Below are positions 16,193 to 25,465 of a stretch of 32,749 nt of DNA, piece after piece; positions within the stretch are counted from its first letter, which is position 1; each line of letters opens with the position of its first letter. Below the pieces are notes generated by a model, which did no database searches, was not told the DNA's origin, and was given only the letters and a program-made list of their open reading frames with translations. Source of the stretch: Tannerella sp. (GTDB taxonomy: Bacteria > Bacteroidota > Bacteroidia > Bacteroidales > Tannerellaceae); NCBI GenBank assembly GCA_031285685.1, contig JAITVS010000334.1, positions 1 through 32,749 on the forward strand, written 5' to 3'. The position numbers and the translations under genes were made by a program.

Positions 16193-18689
16193 TGGCAGCA
16201 TTGTTGTTCACCGTTTTATACCTCTTTCTTAAAACATTTGCATATTTTGTTTTCATCAGAAGTCTGAACAAAAACGGTTGCAAGGTATAGGTGATTAATA
16301 TGGTAGAAGTCATCCCAATAAGCGTTGCTACACCGATGGAAGAAAGTGCCGGATGTTTGGCAAACATCAGTGACGAAATACTGATGATAAGCACTACCGC
16401 TGACAAAAATATCGCCGTTTTATGATACATCAGCAGCTTTTTATCACCGCCTTTCACATCGACAAGCAAGCCTTCCATAACAAAGATGCTGTAATCAACC
16501 CCGATGCCGAATATAAATGAAGATATGACAATGTTAATCAGATTAAACTGTAAACCGAATATAGCCATTACACCAAGCACAATATACCAGCTCATACTCA
16601 TCGGCAAAAATGCAATGAGAGCCAATGGGATGCTTCGCAATGAAATCAGCAACACCAACAAAACAAACAAAGATGATACACCTAAAATGGTATTAAAATC
16701 ATCATTCATCAGTTCTACCATATTAGTAGTATAGTAAAATGGATCCGCCACTATCACATTACGCTGTGCGGCTAAAATATCATTGACTTCACGCTGATTT
16801 TCAGCCTCCAATTGCACCGAAGTATAGACCAGGTACATTCCCTGAGAATGTTCTATCATATTTGCCATAAGCCCTTCCGGCAACACGGAAGACTCATAAA
16901 CAGACGTAGGTTCGTAGTCCTTTGTTATCATTTCAAAAAACGGATCAAACATCGCAGGCTTAAATTTATTCGCTTCGCCTGCAGCAATAATGTCACGCTT
17001 CAGCTTCTCCACACGTTCATCATTCCAATAATTTCTCCATGCGGCAATACGCTTTCTCTGTTCCGCTTCCGGAAGTAAAATGGTTGATGATTTTGTATAA
17101 CTTTTTATTTTGCCTGCTACCTGAAGCGAGTCGCATATCCGGCTGATTTCCATATTGCAGATAAAAGCAGAGTCCAGATTTTCCGATGTAGCGGCATAAT
17201 TACTGACTGCAAGCCCTTTTGATGTTTTTTCGGCGTACAATTCCATCGAGCGCGTCACGGCAGGCTCATAATACCCTATATTCCTGAGATTCGCATCAAA
17301 TTTTACGTCTGACTGTTTAAACAAACTAATCACAAAAACAGCCAATATCACGACCAAAAGCCATTTATGACGATCAAGCGGATAAGAATTGATTTTCTCC
17401 AGAACCACAAAAGCTTTTTCCGAACGGCGGTTACGTACCAATGTGAATACGTGAGGAAGAAACAGCAGACAAGCTATCGTCGTACCCACCATCGCCAGCG
17501 ATGCAAACATACCAAAATCACGCAACAATGCGGACTGTGTAAACATCAATCCCATAAAGGCGCCGATTGTAGTCAGGCTGCCGAGTATTACAGGCCTCAC
17601 CTGGTCTCGTAATACAAGCACGGGATCCGTCAGGTATTTAAAGTGGGTAATAACATGTAGACAATAACTTAACGCTACTCCAAGCACAATCGCACCGATA
17701 CCAAGCGCCATAAGCGACATCATCCCCTGCAACCAGAACATGCATGCGAGTGCGAAAAAAGCACCGTAGACGACCGGCAATAATAACATCGGCAAGGTCG
17801 ATTTATTACGGTAACAAATCATTATCAACATACAGGCAAATAATAATGACAATCCCATTGTCAAAACCAAATCCTGTTTTATCTGCCTTGAATTAAATAC
17901 ACTCTGAACAGGAGGTCCATGAAACAGTACCTCGATGTCCGGATACATCCTTTCGATTTCCGCAATGGAACGTTCTAACTTTTTCACTAAACGGGTTCCG
18001 GCCTTTGAATCAAAGGAGATGAAGTTAGGCGAAACAAAAACAAGCGCAATCGTCGTATCGGAAGTAAATAAATGATTTCCGTACAATGCATAATTTCCGC
18101 CAAGCATTTTCGCCATATCGCCATCATTACCCGACATTAACACGGAACGCAGATTAATCGGGTCATATCGCATGATACGATAAAAAATAGCTCCTTCCGG
18201 TGAAGAAACCTTTTCCAGATTTGTCGCCATCTGCCGGAAGATATTTTCCCGGCTGATCAAAGAATCGATTTCTTTATAAAATCCGGGATCAAGCAAAACC
18301 GGAATGCTATTCAGTGCATATGATAACACCTGTTGTTTCACATCGTCATCTATCTTATACATGATGTCGCCGATATCACCCTCCGCCGCGTCATACACCA
18401 GCAGCGAATCAACAAGCATATCACCCGCTTCGAGCAAGACATCCGCATCAGTATTTCCCGTTTTAGACAATATCTGAATGAATATCTTATCTTTTACCTT
18501 TAATTCCGAGAAAACTAAACCTTCCGCCTTTGTATTATCCGTCGAAGGAAGTAGTTTCGAAATATCTTCTTCGTATGCAAGTTTTAAACCGAAATATGCA
18601 AATAATCCGAAAGACAGAAACAACAACAGATAAAGCGATATCCGGTGTTTCTGAAAAAATCTGAATATACGAATAAAAAAATGAGTCAT
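16179..18689 (-). CDS. MMPL/RND-family lipid exporter
   Basis: An 836-residue inner-membrane protein with two copies of the half-size RND/MMPL layout. Each copy has one N-terminal membrane helix (first at about 17-36), a periplasmic domain of about 200 residues and a bundle of five helices (about 265-415 and 680-815). The proton-relay block is FIFGIGVDYSIFVMEGLL with GVDYS at 730-734. The equivalent first-half segment reads GVALSYCLHVITHFKY, lacking the Asp, so the halves are asymmetric. The start overlaps the preceding dehydratase gene by four bases (ATGA). Family members move large lipids or polyene pigments to the periplasm, fitting export of the product of this operon. Confidence 0.85.
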   Translation of the reverse strand: MTHFFIRIFRFFQKHRISLYLLLFLSFGLFAYFGLKLAYEEDISKLLPSTDNTKAEGLVFSELKVKDKIFIQILSKTGNTDADVLLEAGDMLVDSLLVYDAAEGDIGDIMYKIDDDVKQQVLSYALNSIPVLLDPGFYKEIDSLISRENIFRQMATNLEKVSSPEGAIFYRIMRYDPINLRSVLMSGNDGDMAKMLGGNYALYGNHLFTSDTTIALVFVSPNFISFDSKAGTRLVKKLERSIAEIERMYPDIEVLFHGPPVQSVFNSRQIKQDLVLTMGLSLLFACMLIMICYRNKSTLPMLLLPVVYGAFFALACMFWLQGMMSLMALGIGAIVLGVALSYCLHVITHFKYLTDPVLVLRDQVRPVILGSLTTIGAFMGLMFTQSALLRDFGMFASLAMVGTTIACLLFLPHVFTLVRNRRSEKAFVVLEKINSYPLDRHKWLLVVILAVFVISLFKQSDVKFDANLRNIGYYEPAVTRSMELYAEKTSKGLAVSNYAATSENLDSAFICNMEISRICDSLQVAGKIKSYTKSSTILLPEAEQRKRIAAWRNYWNDERVEKLKRDIIAAGEANKFKPAMFDPFFEMITKDYEPTSVYESSVLPEGLMANMIEHSQGMYLVYTSVQLEAENQREVNDILAAQRNVIVADPFYYTTNMVELMNDDFNTILGVSSLFVLLVLLISLRSIPLALIAFLPMSMSWYIVLGVMAIFGLQFNLINIVISSFIFGIGVDYSIFVMEGLLVDVKGGDKKLLMYHKTAIFLSAVVLIISISSLMFAKHPALSSIGVATLIGMTSTILITYTLQPFLFRLLMKTKYANVLRKRYKTVNNNAANEKV

Positions 18690-19060
18690 TTCACAGGGAT
18701 AAGTTCACCTTTAAAATCTATATAAGTCGTCGTGTCGTCAAAAACAATCGCACGAACCTTATACAGATCTTCAACTTCGGAAAGTTGCATACGAATCTGT
18801 AAGTGCGGGGTCGTTTGCGGAGTTATAACGGCAGACAATTTGCATTGAGAGATATAACCGAGAAATAAATGTTTTCCGGCCAACTGTTCGGCACATTCCT
18901 TTATCATCTGAATGTTACATACGCCGGGCGAAACGGGATTCCCGGGAAAATGTCCCTCATAAGCCCGGTATCCGGATAATAGTGTAACACAGAACAAGGT
19001 ATCGTCACCCTCGGCAATCCGGCTATCTATTTTATAATAATCATCAATAATAGTCATCAT
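18686..19060 (-). CDS. FabZ/ApeI-like hotdog dehydratase
   Basis: A 124-residue single hotdog domain carrying the hallmark YEGHFPGNPVSPGV, whose histidine is the catalytic base of 3-hydroxyacyl-ACP dehydratases. In FabZ a glutamate follows a few residues after PGV. Here the aligned stretch reads CNIQMIKE, so the expected Glu position appears to be Gln. It may be altered in activity or a partner subunit. It overlaps the thioesterase upstream by 17 bases and the exporter downstream by four. The role expected from context is dehydration during polyene or unsaturated chain synthesis. Confidence 0.78.
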   Translation of the reverse strand: MMTIIDDYYKIDSRIAEGDDTLFCVTLLSGYRAYEGHFPGNPVSPGVCNIQMIKECAEQLAGKHLFLGYISQCKLSAVITPQTTPHLQIRMQLSEVEDLYKVRAIVFDDTTTYIDFKGELIPVK

Positions 19061-19478
19061 AGTTTACCAACATTCCTTTTTTTTTCCATTCTGCATAAAA
19101 ATCAGGCGTAGATACTTCGAATACACCATCACGTGTAACAAACAACTGTACTGTCGAAGCGTTCAATATTAATTCACCGTCACTCTCACGTGTAACAGTA
19201 TAGTCAAACATCAGTTTTGCACCGCGGCAAGGCTTGTAAACTGTTTCGAGAATCAGGACATCCCCGATCCCCGCCGCCTTTTTATATTCAAGATGCATAT
19301 CTGCAATAGGGGCAACATATCCGCTATTATAGATATACATATATTCTAATCCGAATTTATCACCAAATGACTCACGCCCCTGTTCAAGATATTTCACGAA
19401 ATTACCATGCCATACCATCTGAATGGAATCAATATCAAAAAACGGCACCCGAATACGAATCGTATCTGTCAACATCAT
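19044..19478 (-). CDS. 4HBT-type acyl thioesterase
   Basis: A 144-residue hotdog thioesterase from the ATG at 19478, which overlaps the upstream stop in an ATGA arrangement; the open frame extends ten codons further upstream. The active-site block is PFFDIDSIQMVWHGNFVKYLEQGRE, matching the D-x-D-xxxx-V-xx-xx-Y/L...E signature of YbgC/4-hydroxybenzoyl-CoA thioesterases. MHLEYKKAAGIGDVL forms the next strand. It would release or edit the acyl chain on the cluster's ACP, as related thioesterases do in aryl-polyene clusters. There is no signal peptide. Confidence 0.83.
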   Translation of the reverse strand: MMLTDTIRIRVPFFDIDSIQMVWHGNFVKYLEQGRESFGDKFGLEYMYIYNSGYVAPIADMHLEYKKAAGIGDVLILETVYKPCRGAKLMFDYTVTRESDGELILNASTVQLFVTRDGVFEVSTPDFYAEWKKKGMLVNYDDYY

Positions 19479-19900
19479 GCCGGCTTTATAAAGATTTTCA
19501 TCTGGCATTGGGCGGCAATCTCACCATTTACTTTCGTTTCTGCTGTAAGCAGGGAGATACCCAACACTTCGGACATGATACGGATATTTGTGCGTAATTC
19601 GTCGCCCACATGCGGCAAAAAGTGTATTCGAAACTTTTTCACTTCTCCGATATATCCGATTGGCGTCGGCTCGTTCTTAATTTTAGCTTTATAACCGGCA
19701 AAAGCCGAAGCTGATTGTGCTATATGCTCAATAAGCCCGGGCTCCATGAACCGATCATCGCTGCAAAACAGGTTCTCTTTCGCAATAGTAAATCCCGTAT
19801 CCGCTTCTGATTCCGTTGCACCATAAAACGCGTCGATCATTATTATCGGATCACGTTGCGGAATAAGTTCTTTTATTGCTTCTCCTCTGATTTCAGCCAT
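19475..19900 (-). CDS. FabA/FabZ/ApeP-like hotdog dehydratase
   Basis: A 141-residue hotdog protein. IKELIPQRDPIIMID at 9-23 corresponds to the FabZ opening strand, where LPH is common and here reads LIPQR. FMEPGLIEHIAQSASAFAG carries the catalytic-position glutamate on the central helix. The protein resembles the ApeP-type dehydratase of aryl-polyene clusters more than FabZ. It starts five bases after the ACP stop and is followed by the overlapping thioesterase gene. With 18686-19060 it gives the operon two distinct dehydratase-like proteins, possibly a heterodimer. Confidence 0.78.
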   Translation of the reverse strand: MAEIRGEAIKELIPQRDPIIMIDAFYGATESEADTGFTIAKENLFCSDDRFMEPGLIEHIAQSASAFAGYKAKIKNEPTPIGYIGEVKKFRIHFLPHVGDELRTNIRIMSEVLGISLLTAETKVNGEIAAQCQMKIFIKPA

Positions 19901-19905
19901 TACTA

Positions 19906-20148
19906 TTACATGCGCTCGTAAACGAAATCATATAACGCGCTGAAAGTCTGAATATTTGAGACTTCCGCTCCCTTAATACTAACTCCAAAAGTTTCTTCGA
20001 TCAACGCAACCATATCAACAAGGCTCAAACTATCAAGCTGTAATGTTTTCTTTATATTCGCATCAGAAGTAATTTCACTCACTTCAAATTCAAATTCATC
20101 TGCCAAAACCTCGTTGATTTTTGCTATTAAATCTTGTTTTTCCATCAA
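19906..20148 (-). CDS. Acyl carrier protein of the lipid operon
   Basis: An 80-residue acidic protein (79 if the second Met at 20145 is used). The phosphopantetheine site is LQLDSLSLVDMV with S40 in the DSL motif. Helix 3 and the following EETFGVSI match ACPs. It is distinct from a housekeeping AcpP by sequence and location, and carries the growing chain between the ketosynthase, the two hotdog enzymes and the acyltransferase. It starts 225 bases after the ketosynthase stop, an unusually wide gap for this operon. Confidence 0.92.
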   Translation of the reverse strand: MMEKQDLIAKINEVLADEFEFEVSEITSDANIKKTLQLDSLSLVDMVALIEETFGVSIKGAEVSNIQTFSALYDFVYERM

Positions 20149-20373
20149 TTGTTTTTTTATAATTATATATTCTTATTTGTTTTCACTATTTTCTACATCA
20201 ATACTAAAATAAACGCTTCGAACATTCCCATTAAACAGGCAGACAGGAGCAAAGCTCATTTTGATTATGCTACTGCAAGAAACTTTATTTACTGCTTGGC
20301 AGCTATGAAGATCGGCTGTAGCCGATTAACCGTCGAGAAACGAAGACAACTCATAATGACTGATGAAATTAAA
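20149..20373 (-). other. 225-base gap inside the lipid operon, with a possible tiny ORF
   Basis: Most genes of this operon touch or overlap, but here 225 bases separate ketosynthase and ACP. On the minus strand the gap holds a 7-base inverted repeat ATCGGCT/AGCCGAT (20311-20326) with a two-base loop, and a 28-codon frame (20259-20173) beginning MSFAPVCLFNGNV. The peptide matches no family I know. The gap could be a regulatory leader for the ACP, or the scar of a lost gene. Confidence 0.4.
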
Positions 20374-21594
20374 TTATAAATTTTTTACAATCAGCGTCGA
20401 ATTCGTGCCTCCAAATCCAAAAGAATTTGATAAAAACATATCAAAATGCTTGCTAACCCTTTCTGCAGGTATATTCAATGCAGCAGAAGCTTCATCCGGA
20501 TTTTCGAAATTCAGATTAGGCGCTATAAAATCATTTTTCATCATTAGCATAGAATAAATTACCTCACTGGCTCCGGCCATCCACATCTCATGTCCGGTCT
20601 GGGATTTTGTCGATGTTACTTCCGGTTTATGATCCCCAAATACGACATCTATGGCACGGGCTTCATTCTGGTCACCGACAGGCGTAGAAGTAGCATGTGC
20701 ATTTATATATCCAATCTGACGCAGATCTATGCCTGATTCGCGTATTGCCATACGAAGCGAACGGCTTGGCCCATCAACATTAGGAACAGATATATGATCT
20801 CCGTTTGACGAAAATCCATAACCCAATACTTCTGCGATAATAGGAGCTCCACGTTTTACAGCCGATTCGTAATCTTCAATAATCACAGTTGCAGCGCCTC
20901 CTCCCGGCACCAACCCGTCACGATCACGATCAAAAGGACGGGAAGCCTTAACCGGGTCACTTTCACGTACTGAAAACGCACTTATACCATCAAAACTACC
21001 TATCGAAAATGGATTAACTTCCTGGGCTCCACCACAAACGACAATATCCTGCAAGCCATTACGTATCAATAACGCCCCCAGGCCAATGGCGTGGGATCCG
21101 CTTGCACAAGCAGCCGACACGGTCATATTCATACCCTTCAGCTTAAACAGACAGGCGAGATTCATCGTTACGGTAGAATTCATGGATTGAAATATCGCTC
21201 CGGAACCAATCAGTGTAGTATCTTTCTTTTCACGCATCGTATCAACACTCTTCACGACAGCATCAGCGCTACTGTCATTTCCGTAAAAAAGCCCTACTTC
21301 ATGGGCATCTAAATAATCCTGATCCAACTTTGCATTAGCTAAAGCTTCTGCTGTCGCCACATATGCATATTTTGCCTGCTCCGGCATAAACACACGTTGA
21401 TTACGACTCAAGATTCCCTTCAAGTCAGGAATTTCAATATGGGCAGTCAAAGCCGAACGAAAGCCCATCTCTTTACGGACAGGATCAAAAATAATGCCCG
21501 ACTTGCCATTATATAACGAGTCCCGGACCTCCGCCAGGTTTTTACCAAGACAGGAATAGACCCCCATTCCTGTTATAACAACTCTTCTACTCAT
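20374..21594 (-). CDS. FabF-like beta-ketoacyl-ACP synthase
   Basis: A 406-residue condensing enzyme with an intact catalytic triad: C163 in SAACASGSHAIG, H300 in NAHATSTPVGD and H335 in KSQTGHEMWMAGASE. The C-terminal SNSFGFGGTNST is typical of FabF/KS-II. It is the only ketosynthase in the operon, so there is no chain-length-factor partner as in many type II polyketide or aryl-polyene systems. It would extend acyl-ACP with malonyl-ACP; iteration with the two dehydratases could build a polyene. It starts two bases after the acyltransferase stop. A housekeeping FabF is possible in principle, but the context argues against it. Confidence 0.9.
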   Translation of the reverse strand: MSRRVVITGMGVYSCLGKNLAEVRDSLYNGKSGIIFDPVRKEMGFRSALTAHIEIPDLKGILSRNQRVFMPEQAKYAYVATAEALANAKLDQDYLDAHEVGLFYGNDSSADAVVKSVDTMREKKDTTLIGSGAIFQSMNSTVTMNLACLFKLKGMNMTVSAACASGSHAIGLGALLIRNGLQDIVVCGGAQEVNPFSIGSFDGISAFSVRESDPVKASRPFDRDRDGLVPGGGAATVIIEDYESAVKRGAPIIAEVLGYGFSSNGDHISVPNVDGPSRSLRMAIRESGIDLRQIGYINAHATSTPVGDQNEARAIDVVFGDHKPEVTSTKSQTGHEMWMAGASEVIYSMLMMKNDFIAPNLNFENPDEASAALNIPAERVSKHFDMFLSNSFGFGGTNSTLIVKNL

Positions 21595-21596
21595 TT

Positions 21597-22952
21597 TTAT
21601 TTTAATATATTATTTAATCGTTCGTATATTCTATTACGCAAATCCCTGACACTACATCCGGCAGCCGTTACCGAAACGCGACGAAAATGCAGATTTTGCC
21701 ATGTTCTGACAACATATTTCCGATAATACCAGGCAAAAAGCCCGAGCCAAGGCAAAGCCAATGCATAAATAAAAGCGACCCAAACATTCACATATACCCA
21801 TGTTAAAATAAAAGAAAGGGTATATAATACCGGCATTGTTATTAAAACACTTATACCGAAAAGAAAAGAATTATGAAACATCTTATCTTTAACACGGCGC
21901 ATAACAAGAACCGGCGCTTTATATATAAATATATTAGGCCACAAAGAAAACAACCATACCGGAAACAATACGACTATCGCAATTACAGACATTACAATAG
22001 CGCCCCAACTGGGAATATTTTCAAAATGATCATCACGTATCTTGAGTTTTTTCAATTCGTCCTCAAGCTCTAATGCATCATCAAAAATTTGTTGTATTGA
22101 TGATGCATTCTCAACTTTAGCGTCCTCCAGTTTTTTAAAAAGGGCCTGATCCGACTGTAATTTGTCAGGCAGATAGTTAACTTTGAAACCATGATCTGCC
22201 GCATATTTACGGCCATATGTATTTCGCAGAAAATCAATCGCCTTGTAATTGCCGAGATCTGTAATATTGAGCATCATACCCATCATTTGTTCCCGGACAA
22301 CAGCATTTACCTGACGCTGCGCCGTACGCGGCTTTGCCTTATAAAGCTCATAATAAGGCTTTATTGATACCGGTGTTCCGAATTTTACAATAACATCATT
22401 TTGAATATCGTAATATTCGGAATAATGATTACAGCACGGAAGTATAAAAATCTCCGTCTGAAAATCATCCAGCTCAGCCGCCTCAAAAGCCATCTTTGTA
22501 TAACCAAGAGAAAAGTCACCTAACCAATGCTTATCCTGGTGCATACCTTCAGGATACATCAGCAAAGTCCCTCCACTCAACAGGCCTTCCTCCGATATTT
22601 TAAACATGTCCCTGTTTTTCCACAGCAACTCCTTGCCGTCAAAATTAAGGCGGTAAGCGGGCAACAAACCCATCTTGTGTAATACCCCGGTTATCAGCGG
22701 ATGTATTGCAAAAACATCTGCTCTGACGAGCACATTTGGTTTCCGATCCTTAAATGCCAACAAAACACCTAACGGATCACATAAGCAATTCTGGTGATTT
22801 GAGACAAGCAATACAGGTGTGCCATCTGAAGGTATATTTTCATTACCGATACGATAGACTTTCCTGTAAAAAAATCTATCATGTACAAAACGCAAATACG
22901 CACGAAAAGCACGATAAATCAATCCCTGACAGCTTCTTCCCCTCCTCACCAT
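21597..22952 (-). CDS. PlsC-like acyltransferase with C-terminal membrane domain
   Basis: A 451-residue protein. The glycerolipid acyltransferase motif is SNHQNCLCDP (51-60) with H53 and D59, an HX5D spacing seen in a Bacteroidota subgroup instead of HX4D. The second motif is LMYPEGMHQDKHW. A coiled, charged section follows (about 250-310). Two or more membrane segments lie between about 320 and 410, and the end is basic. It is probably anchored to the inner membrane and transfers an acyl chain onto a lipid or other acceptor, perhaps the product of this operon. It is the first gene after the promoter at 22979-22986. Confidence 0.8.
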   Translation of the reverse strand: MVRRGRSCQGLIYRAFRAYLRFVHDRFFYRKVYRIGNENIPSDGTPVLLVSNHQNCLCDPLGVLLAFKDRKPNVLVRADVFAIHPLITGVLHKMGLLPAYRLNFDGKELLWKNRDMFKISEEGLLSGGTLLMYPEGMHQDKHWLGDFSLGYTKMAFEAAELDDFQTEIFILPCCNHYSEYYDIQNDVIVKFGTPVSIKPYYELYKAKPRTAQRQVNAVVREQMMGMMLNITDLGNYKAIDFLRNTYGRKYAADHGFKVNYLPDKLQSDQALFKKLEDAKVENASSIQQIFDDALELEDELKKLKIRDDHFENIPSWGAIVMSVIAIVVLFPVWLFSLWPNIFIYKAPVLVMRRVKDKMFHNSFLFGISVLITMPVLYTLSFILTWVYVNVWVAFIYALALPWLGLFAWYYRKYVVRTWQNLHFRRVSVTAAGCSVRDLRNRIYERLNNILK

Positions 22953-22978
22953 TACTTAAAATTTCACCAAAATGACTG

Positions 22979-22986
22979 CAAAGGTA
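22979..22986 (-). promoter_or_regulatory. Putative -7 box of the lipid operon
   Basis: TACCTTTG on the minus strand (22986-22979) is a perfect -7 box, 26 bases before the acyltransferase ATG. The upstream region is a T-rich stretch without a clean TTTG. It faces the ffh promoter in a 166-base divergent region (22953-23118), in which I see no gene. Confidence 0.55.
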
Positions 22987-23068
22987 TAAATATTTATAAA
23001 AAAAACCATATCCGATAGATTATTACGTACATATATTTACGTTTTTTTCACCATTAAAACACAAAACA

Positions 23069-23100
23069 TTTGCGATTTTACACTATTTCCTTTACCTTTG
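23069..23100 (+). promoter_or_regulatory. Promoter of ffh
   Basis: TTTG (23069-23072), a 20-base spacer and TACCTTTG (23093-23100) form a full Bacteroidota promoter. The ATG chosen for ffh lies 19 bases after it, so the leader is short; the earlier in-frame ATG at 23098 overlaps the -7 box and is rejected. Confidence 0.75.
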
Positions 23101-23118
23101 TGCCAAAATCAAAGAATT

Positions 23119-24441
23119 ATGTTTGAGAATTTAAGTGAAAGACTTGAACGTTCGTTTAAGTTATTAAAAGGTGAAGGCAAAATTACGGAAATAAATGTTG
23201 CGGAAACCCTCAAAGATGTACGCCGCGCCTTACTGGACGCCGACGTAAACTATAAAGTTGCCAAAAAATTCACCGATACTGTTAAAGAAAAAGCTTTGGG
23301 CCAGGATGTGCTTACATCGGTAAAGCCAAACCAGTTAATGGTGAAAATTGTACATGATGAATTAGCGGCGCTAATGGGAGGTTCAACCGTAGATATTAAT
23401 CTGAAAGGTTCACCCGCCATAATTTTAATGTCCGGACTTCAAGGTTCCGGTAAAACGACATTTTCCGGAAAACTTGCCAATATGCTCAAGAGTAAAAAAG
23501 GTAAAAAGCCTTTACTTGTCGCATGTGACGTATATCGTCCGGCAGCGATCGAACAGTTACGCATACTTGGCGAACAAATCAATATACCTGTATATTCCGA
23601 AGAAGGAAATAAAAATCCGGTGGAAATCGCGAAACACGCGATAGCAGAAGCCAAAAAGACAGGAAAAGACCTTGTCATTGTAGATACTGCGGGACGTCTG
23701 GCTATCGATGAGCAAATGATGCAGGAGATTAAAGCCATAAAAGATGCGATTAATCCGGACGAAATCCTGTTTGTCGTAGACTCCATGACCGGACAGGATG
23801 CGGTTAATACTGCAAAAGAATTTAATGATCGTCTTGACTTTGACGGTGTCGTGCTGACAAAACTGGACGGTGATACACGAGGCGGTGCCGCGTTATCCAT
23901 TCGTACGGTAGTAGATAAACCGATTAAGTTTGTAGGGACAGGTGAAAAGATGGATGCGTTGGATGTGTTCCATCCGGAACGTATGGCTGACCGTATATTG
24001 GGAATGGGTGACATTGTCTCGTTAGTTGAACGTGCACAGGAACAATATGACGAAGAAGAGGCTAAACGTATTCAGAAAAGAATTGCTAAAAATCAATTCG
24101 ACTTCAATGATTTCATGGGGCAGATTCAACAAATCAAAAAAATGGGGAATCTGAAAGACCTTGCATCGATGATTCCCGGAGTCGGTAAAATGATGAAAAA
24201 TATCGACATTGATGAAAATGCCTTCAAAGGCATTGAGGCAATCATACAGTCCATGACCCCGGAAGAGCGAAACAGCCCATCCATACTGAACGGATCACGC
24301 CGCCAACGCATAGCAAACGGAAGCGGAACGACCGTACAAGAGGTCAACAAACTAATCAAACAGTTTGACGACACACGCAAAATGATGCGTATGATTACAA
24401 CTTCAAAAGGGAACAAGCGAATGCCTATGTTCAAAAAATAA
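23119..24441 (+). CDS. ffh: Signal recognition particle protein Ffh
   Basis: A 440-residue GTPase that binds 4.5S RNA and signal peptides, sending nascent membrane proteins to FtsY and SecYEG. An N domain (1-85, [11 protein letters not shown]) precedes the G domain. GTPase motifs are [38 protein letters not shown] and [13 protein letters not shown]. The C-terminal M domain is methionine-rich (for example KMMRMITT and MPMFKK) and includes MIPGVGKMM and the RNA-binding [12 protein letters not shown]. The start [13 protein letters not shown] is the family start. folD follows 18 bases later, so both are probably transcribed together. Confidence 0.97.
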   Translation: MFENLSERLERSFKLLKGEGKITEINVAETLKDVRRALLDADVNYKVAKKFTDTVKEKALGQDVLTSVKPNQLMVKIVHDELAALMGGSTVDINLKGSPAIILMSGLQGSGKTTFSGKLANMLKSKKGKKPLLVACDVYRPAAIEQLRILGEQINIPVYSEEGNKNPVEIAKHAIAEAKKTGKDLVIVDTAGRLAIDEQMMQEIKAIKDAINPDEILFVVDSMTGQDAVNTAKEFNDRLDFDGVVLTKLDGDTRGGAALSIRTVVDKPIKFVGTGEKMDALDVFHPERMADRILGMGDIVSLVERAQEQYDEEEAKRIQKRIAKNQFDFNDFMGQIQQIKKMGNLKDLASMIPGVGKMMKNIDIDENAFKGIEAIIQSMTPEERNSPSILNGSRRQRIANGSGTTVQEVNKLIKQFDDTRKMMRMITTSKGNKRMPMFKK

Positions 24442-24459
24442 ATTTAAATTGCATACATT

Positions 24460-25356
24460 ATGGATGAACAAGTGTACAAACTGATAGACGGAAAAGTCGT
24501 TGCGGCACAGATTAAAAAAGAGATTACCGATGAGGTCACTCAAATAAAAAAAGGAGGAGGCAAAATACCTCATCTTGCTGCAATACTTGTAGGACATGAT
24601 GGAGGCAGTGAAACATACGTGGCAAATAAGGTCCGGACATGTGAAGAAGTCGGATTTAAATCCAGCCTTATCCGATACGAAGATGACGTAACCGAAGAAG
24701 AACTGCTCCGTAAAGTTGAAGAGCTTAATAATGACAGTGATATAGATGGATTTATCGTACAATTACCATTACCGGATCATATTTCTTCACAGAAAATAAT
24801 TGAAGCGATAGATTATAGGAAGGATGTCGATGGCTTCCACCCGATCAATGTAGGGCGCCTTTCATTAGGATTACCTTGCTTCCAGTCGGCAACTCCTGCC
24901 GGAATCTCCGAATTACTCAAACGATATGAAATAGAGACAAAAGGCAAACACTGCGTTATTCTCGGAAGAAGTAACATCGTAGGAAAGCCGCTCGCTATGC
25001 TGATGATGCAAAAAACATATCCGGGAGACTGTACGGTAACTATATGCCACAGTCGTTCAGCAAACCTTATGGATATGTGTCAAAGTGCCGATATAATCAT
25101 CGCTGCGCTCGGAGTGCCGGAGTTCCTGAAAGCAGACATGGTAAAAGAAGGAGCGGTTGTTATAGATGTAGGAACAACGCGCCTGCCAAGCAGTGTGACG
25201 AAAAGCGGGTACAAATTAACCGGAGACGTAGCATTCAACGAAGTAGCGCCTAAATGCAGCTATATAACTCCTGTTCCGGGTGGTGTTGGCCCAATGACCA
25301 TCGTATCATTGATGCGAAACACGTTATTGGCGGCAAAAAAAGAAATTTACAAATAA
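24460..25356 (+). CDS. folD: Bifunctional methylenetetrahydrofolate dehydrogenase/cyclohydrolase FolD
   Basis: A 298-residue enzyme that oxidises 5,10-methylene-THF and hydrolyses the methenyl form, supplying formyl-THF. The substrate motif [16 protein letters not shown] carries the catalytic Y53 and K57. [32 protein letters not shown] and [19 protein letters not shown] are FolD signatures in the expected order. It follows ffh closely, with no terminator between. Its stop codon lies just upstream of the tRNA-His promoter. Confidence 0.97.
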   Translation: MDEQVYKLIDGKVVAAQIKKEITDEVTQIKKGGGKIPHLAAILVGHDGGSETYVANKVRTCEEVGFKSSLIRYEDDVTEEELLRKVEELNNDSDIDGFIVQLPLPDHISSQKIIEAIDYRKDVDGFHPINVGRLSLGLPCFQSATPAGISELLKRYEIETKGKHCVILGRSNIVGKPLAMLMMQKTYPGDCTVTICHSRSANLMDMCQSADIIIAALGVPEFLKADMVKEGAVVIDVGTTRLPSSVTKSGYKLTGDVAFNEVAPKCSYITPVPGGVGPMTIVSLMRNTLLAAKKEIYK

Positions 25357-25372
25357 AATTTCACACAACATA

Positions 25373-25402
25373 TTTGTGATTTTAAAAAAATCACTATCTT
25401 TG
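25373..25402 (+). promoter_or_regulatory. Promoter of tRNA-His
   Basis: TTTG (25373-25376), 18 bases, then TATCTTTG (25395-25402): a strong Bacteroidota promoter between folD and the tRNA. The transcript would carry a 5' leader of about 60 bases before the mature tRNA. Confidence 0.7.
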
Positions 25403-25465
25403 CAGCGCATTTTACGAAAAAGCTCTATTTTTCTTCGGGTAAATTTTGTAAACCTACTTTATATG

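Noticed and set aside
23439-24014. Minus-strand frame opposite ffh
   Set aside because: Serine-rich shadow of the conserved GTPase domain, no independent support.
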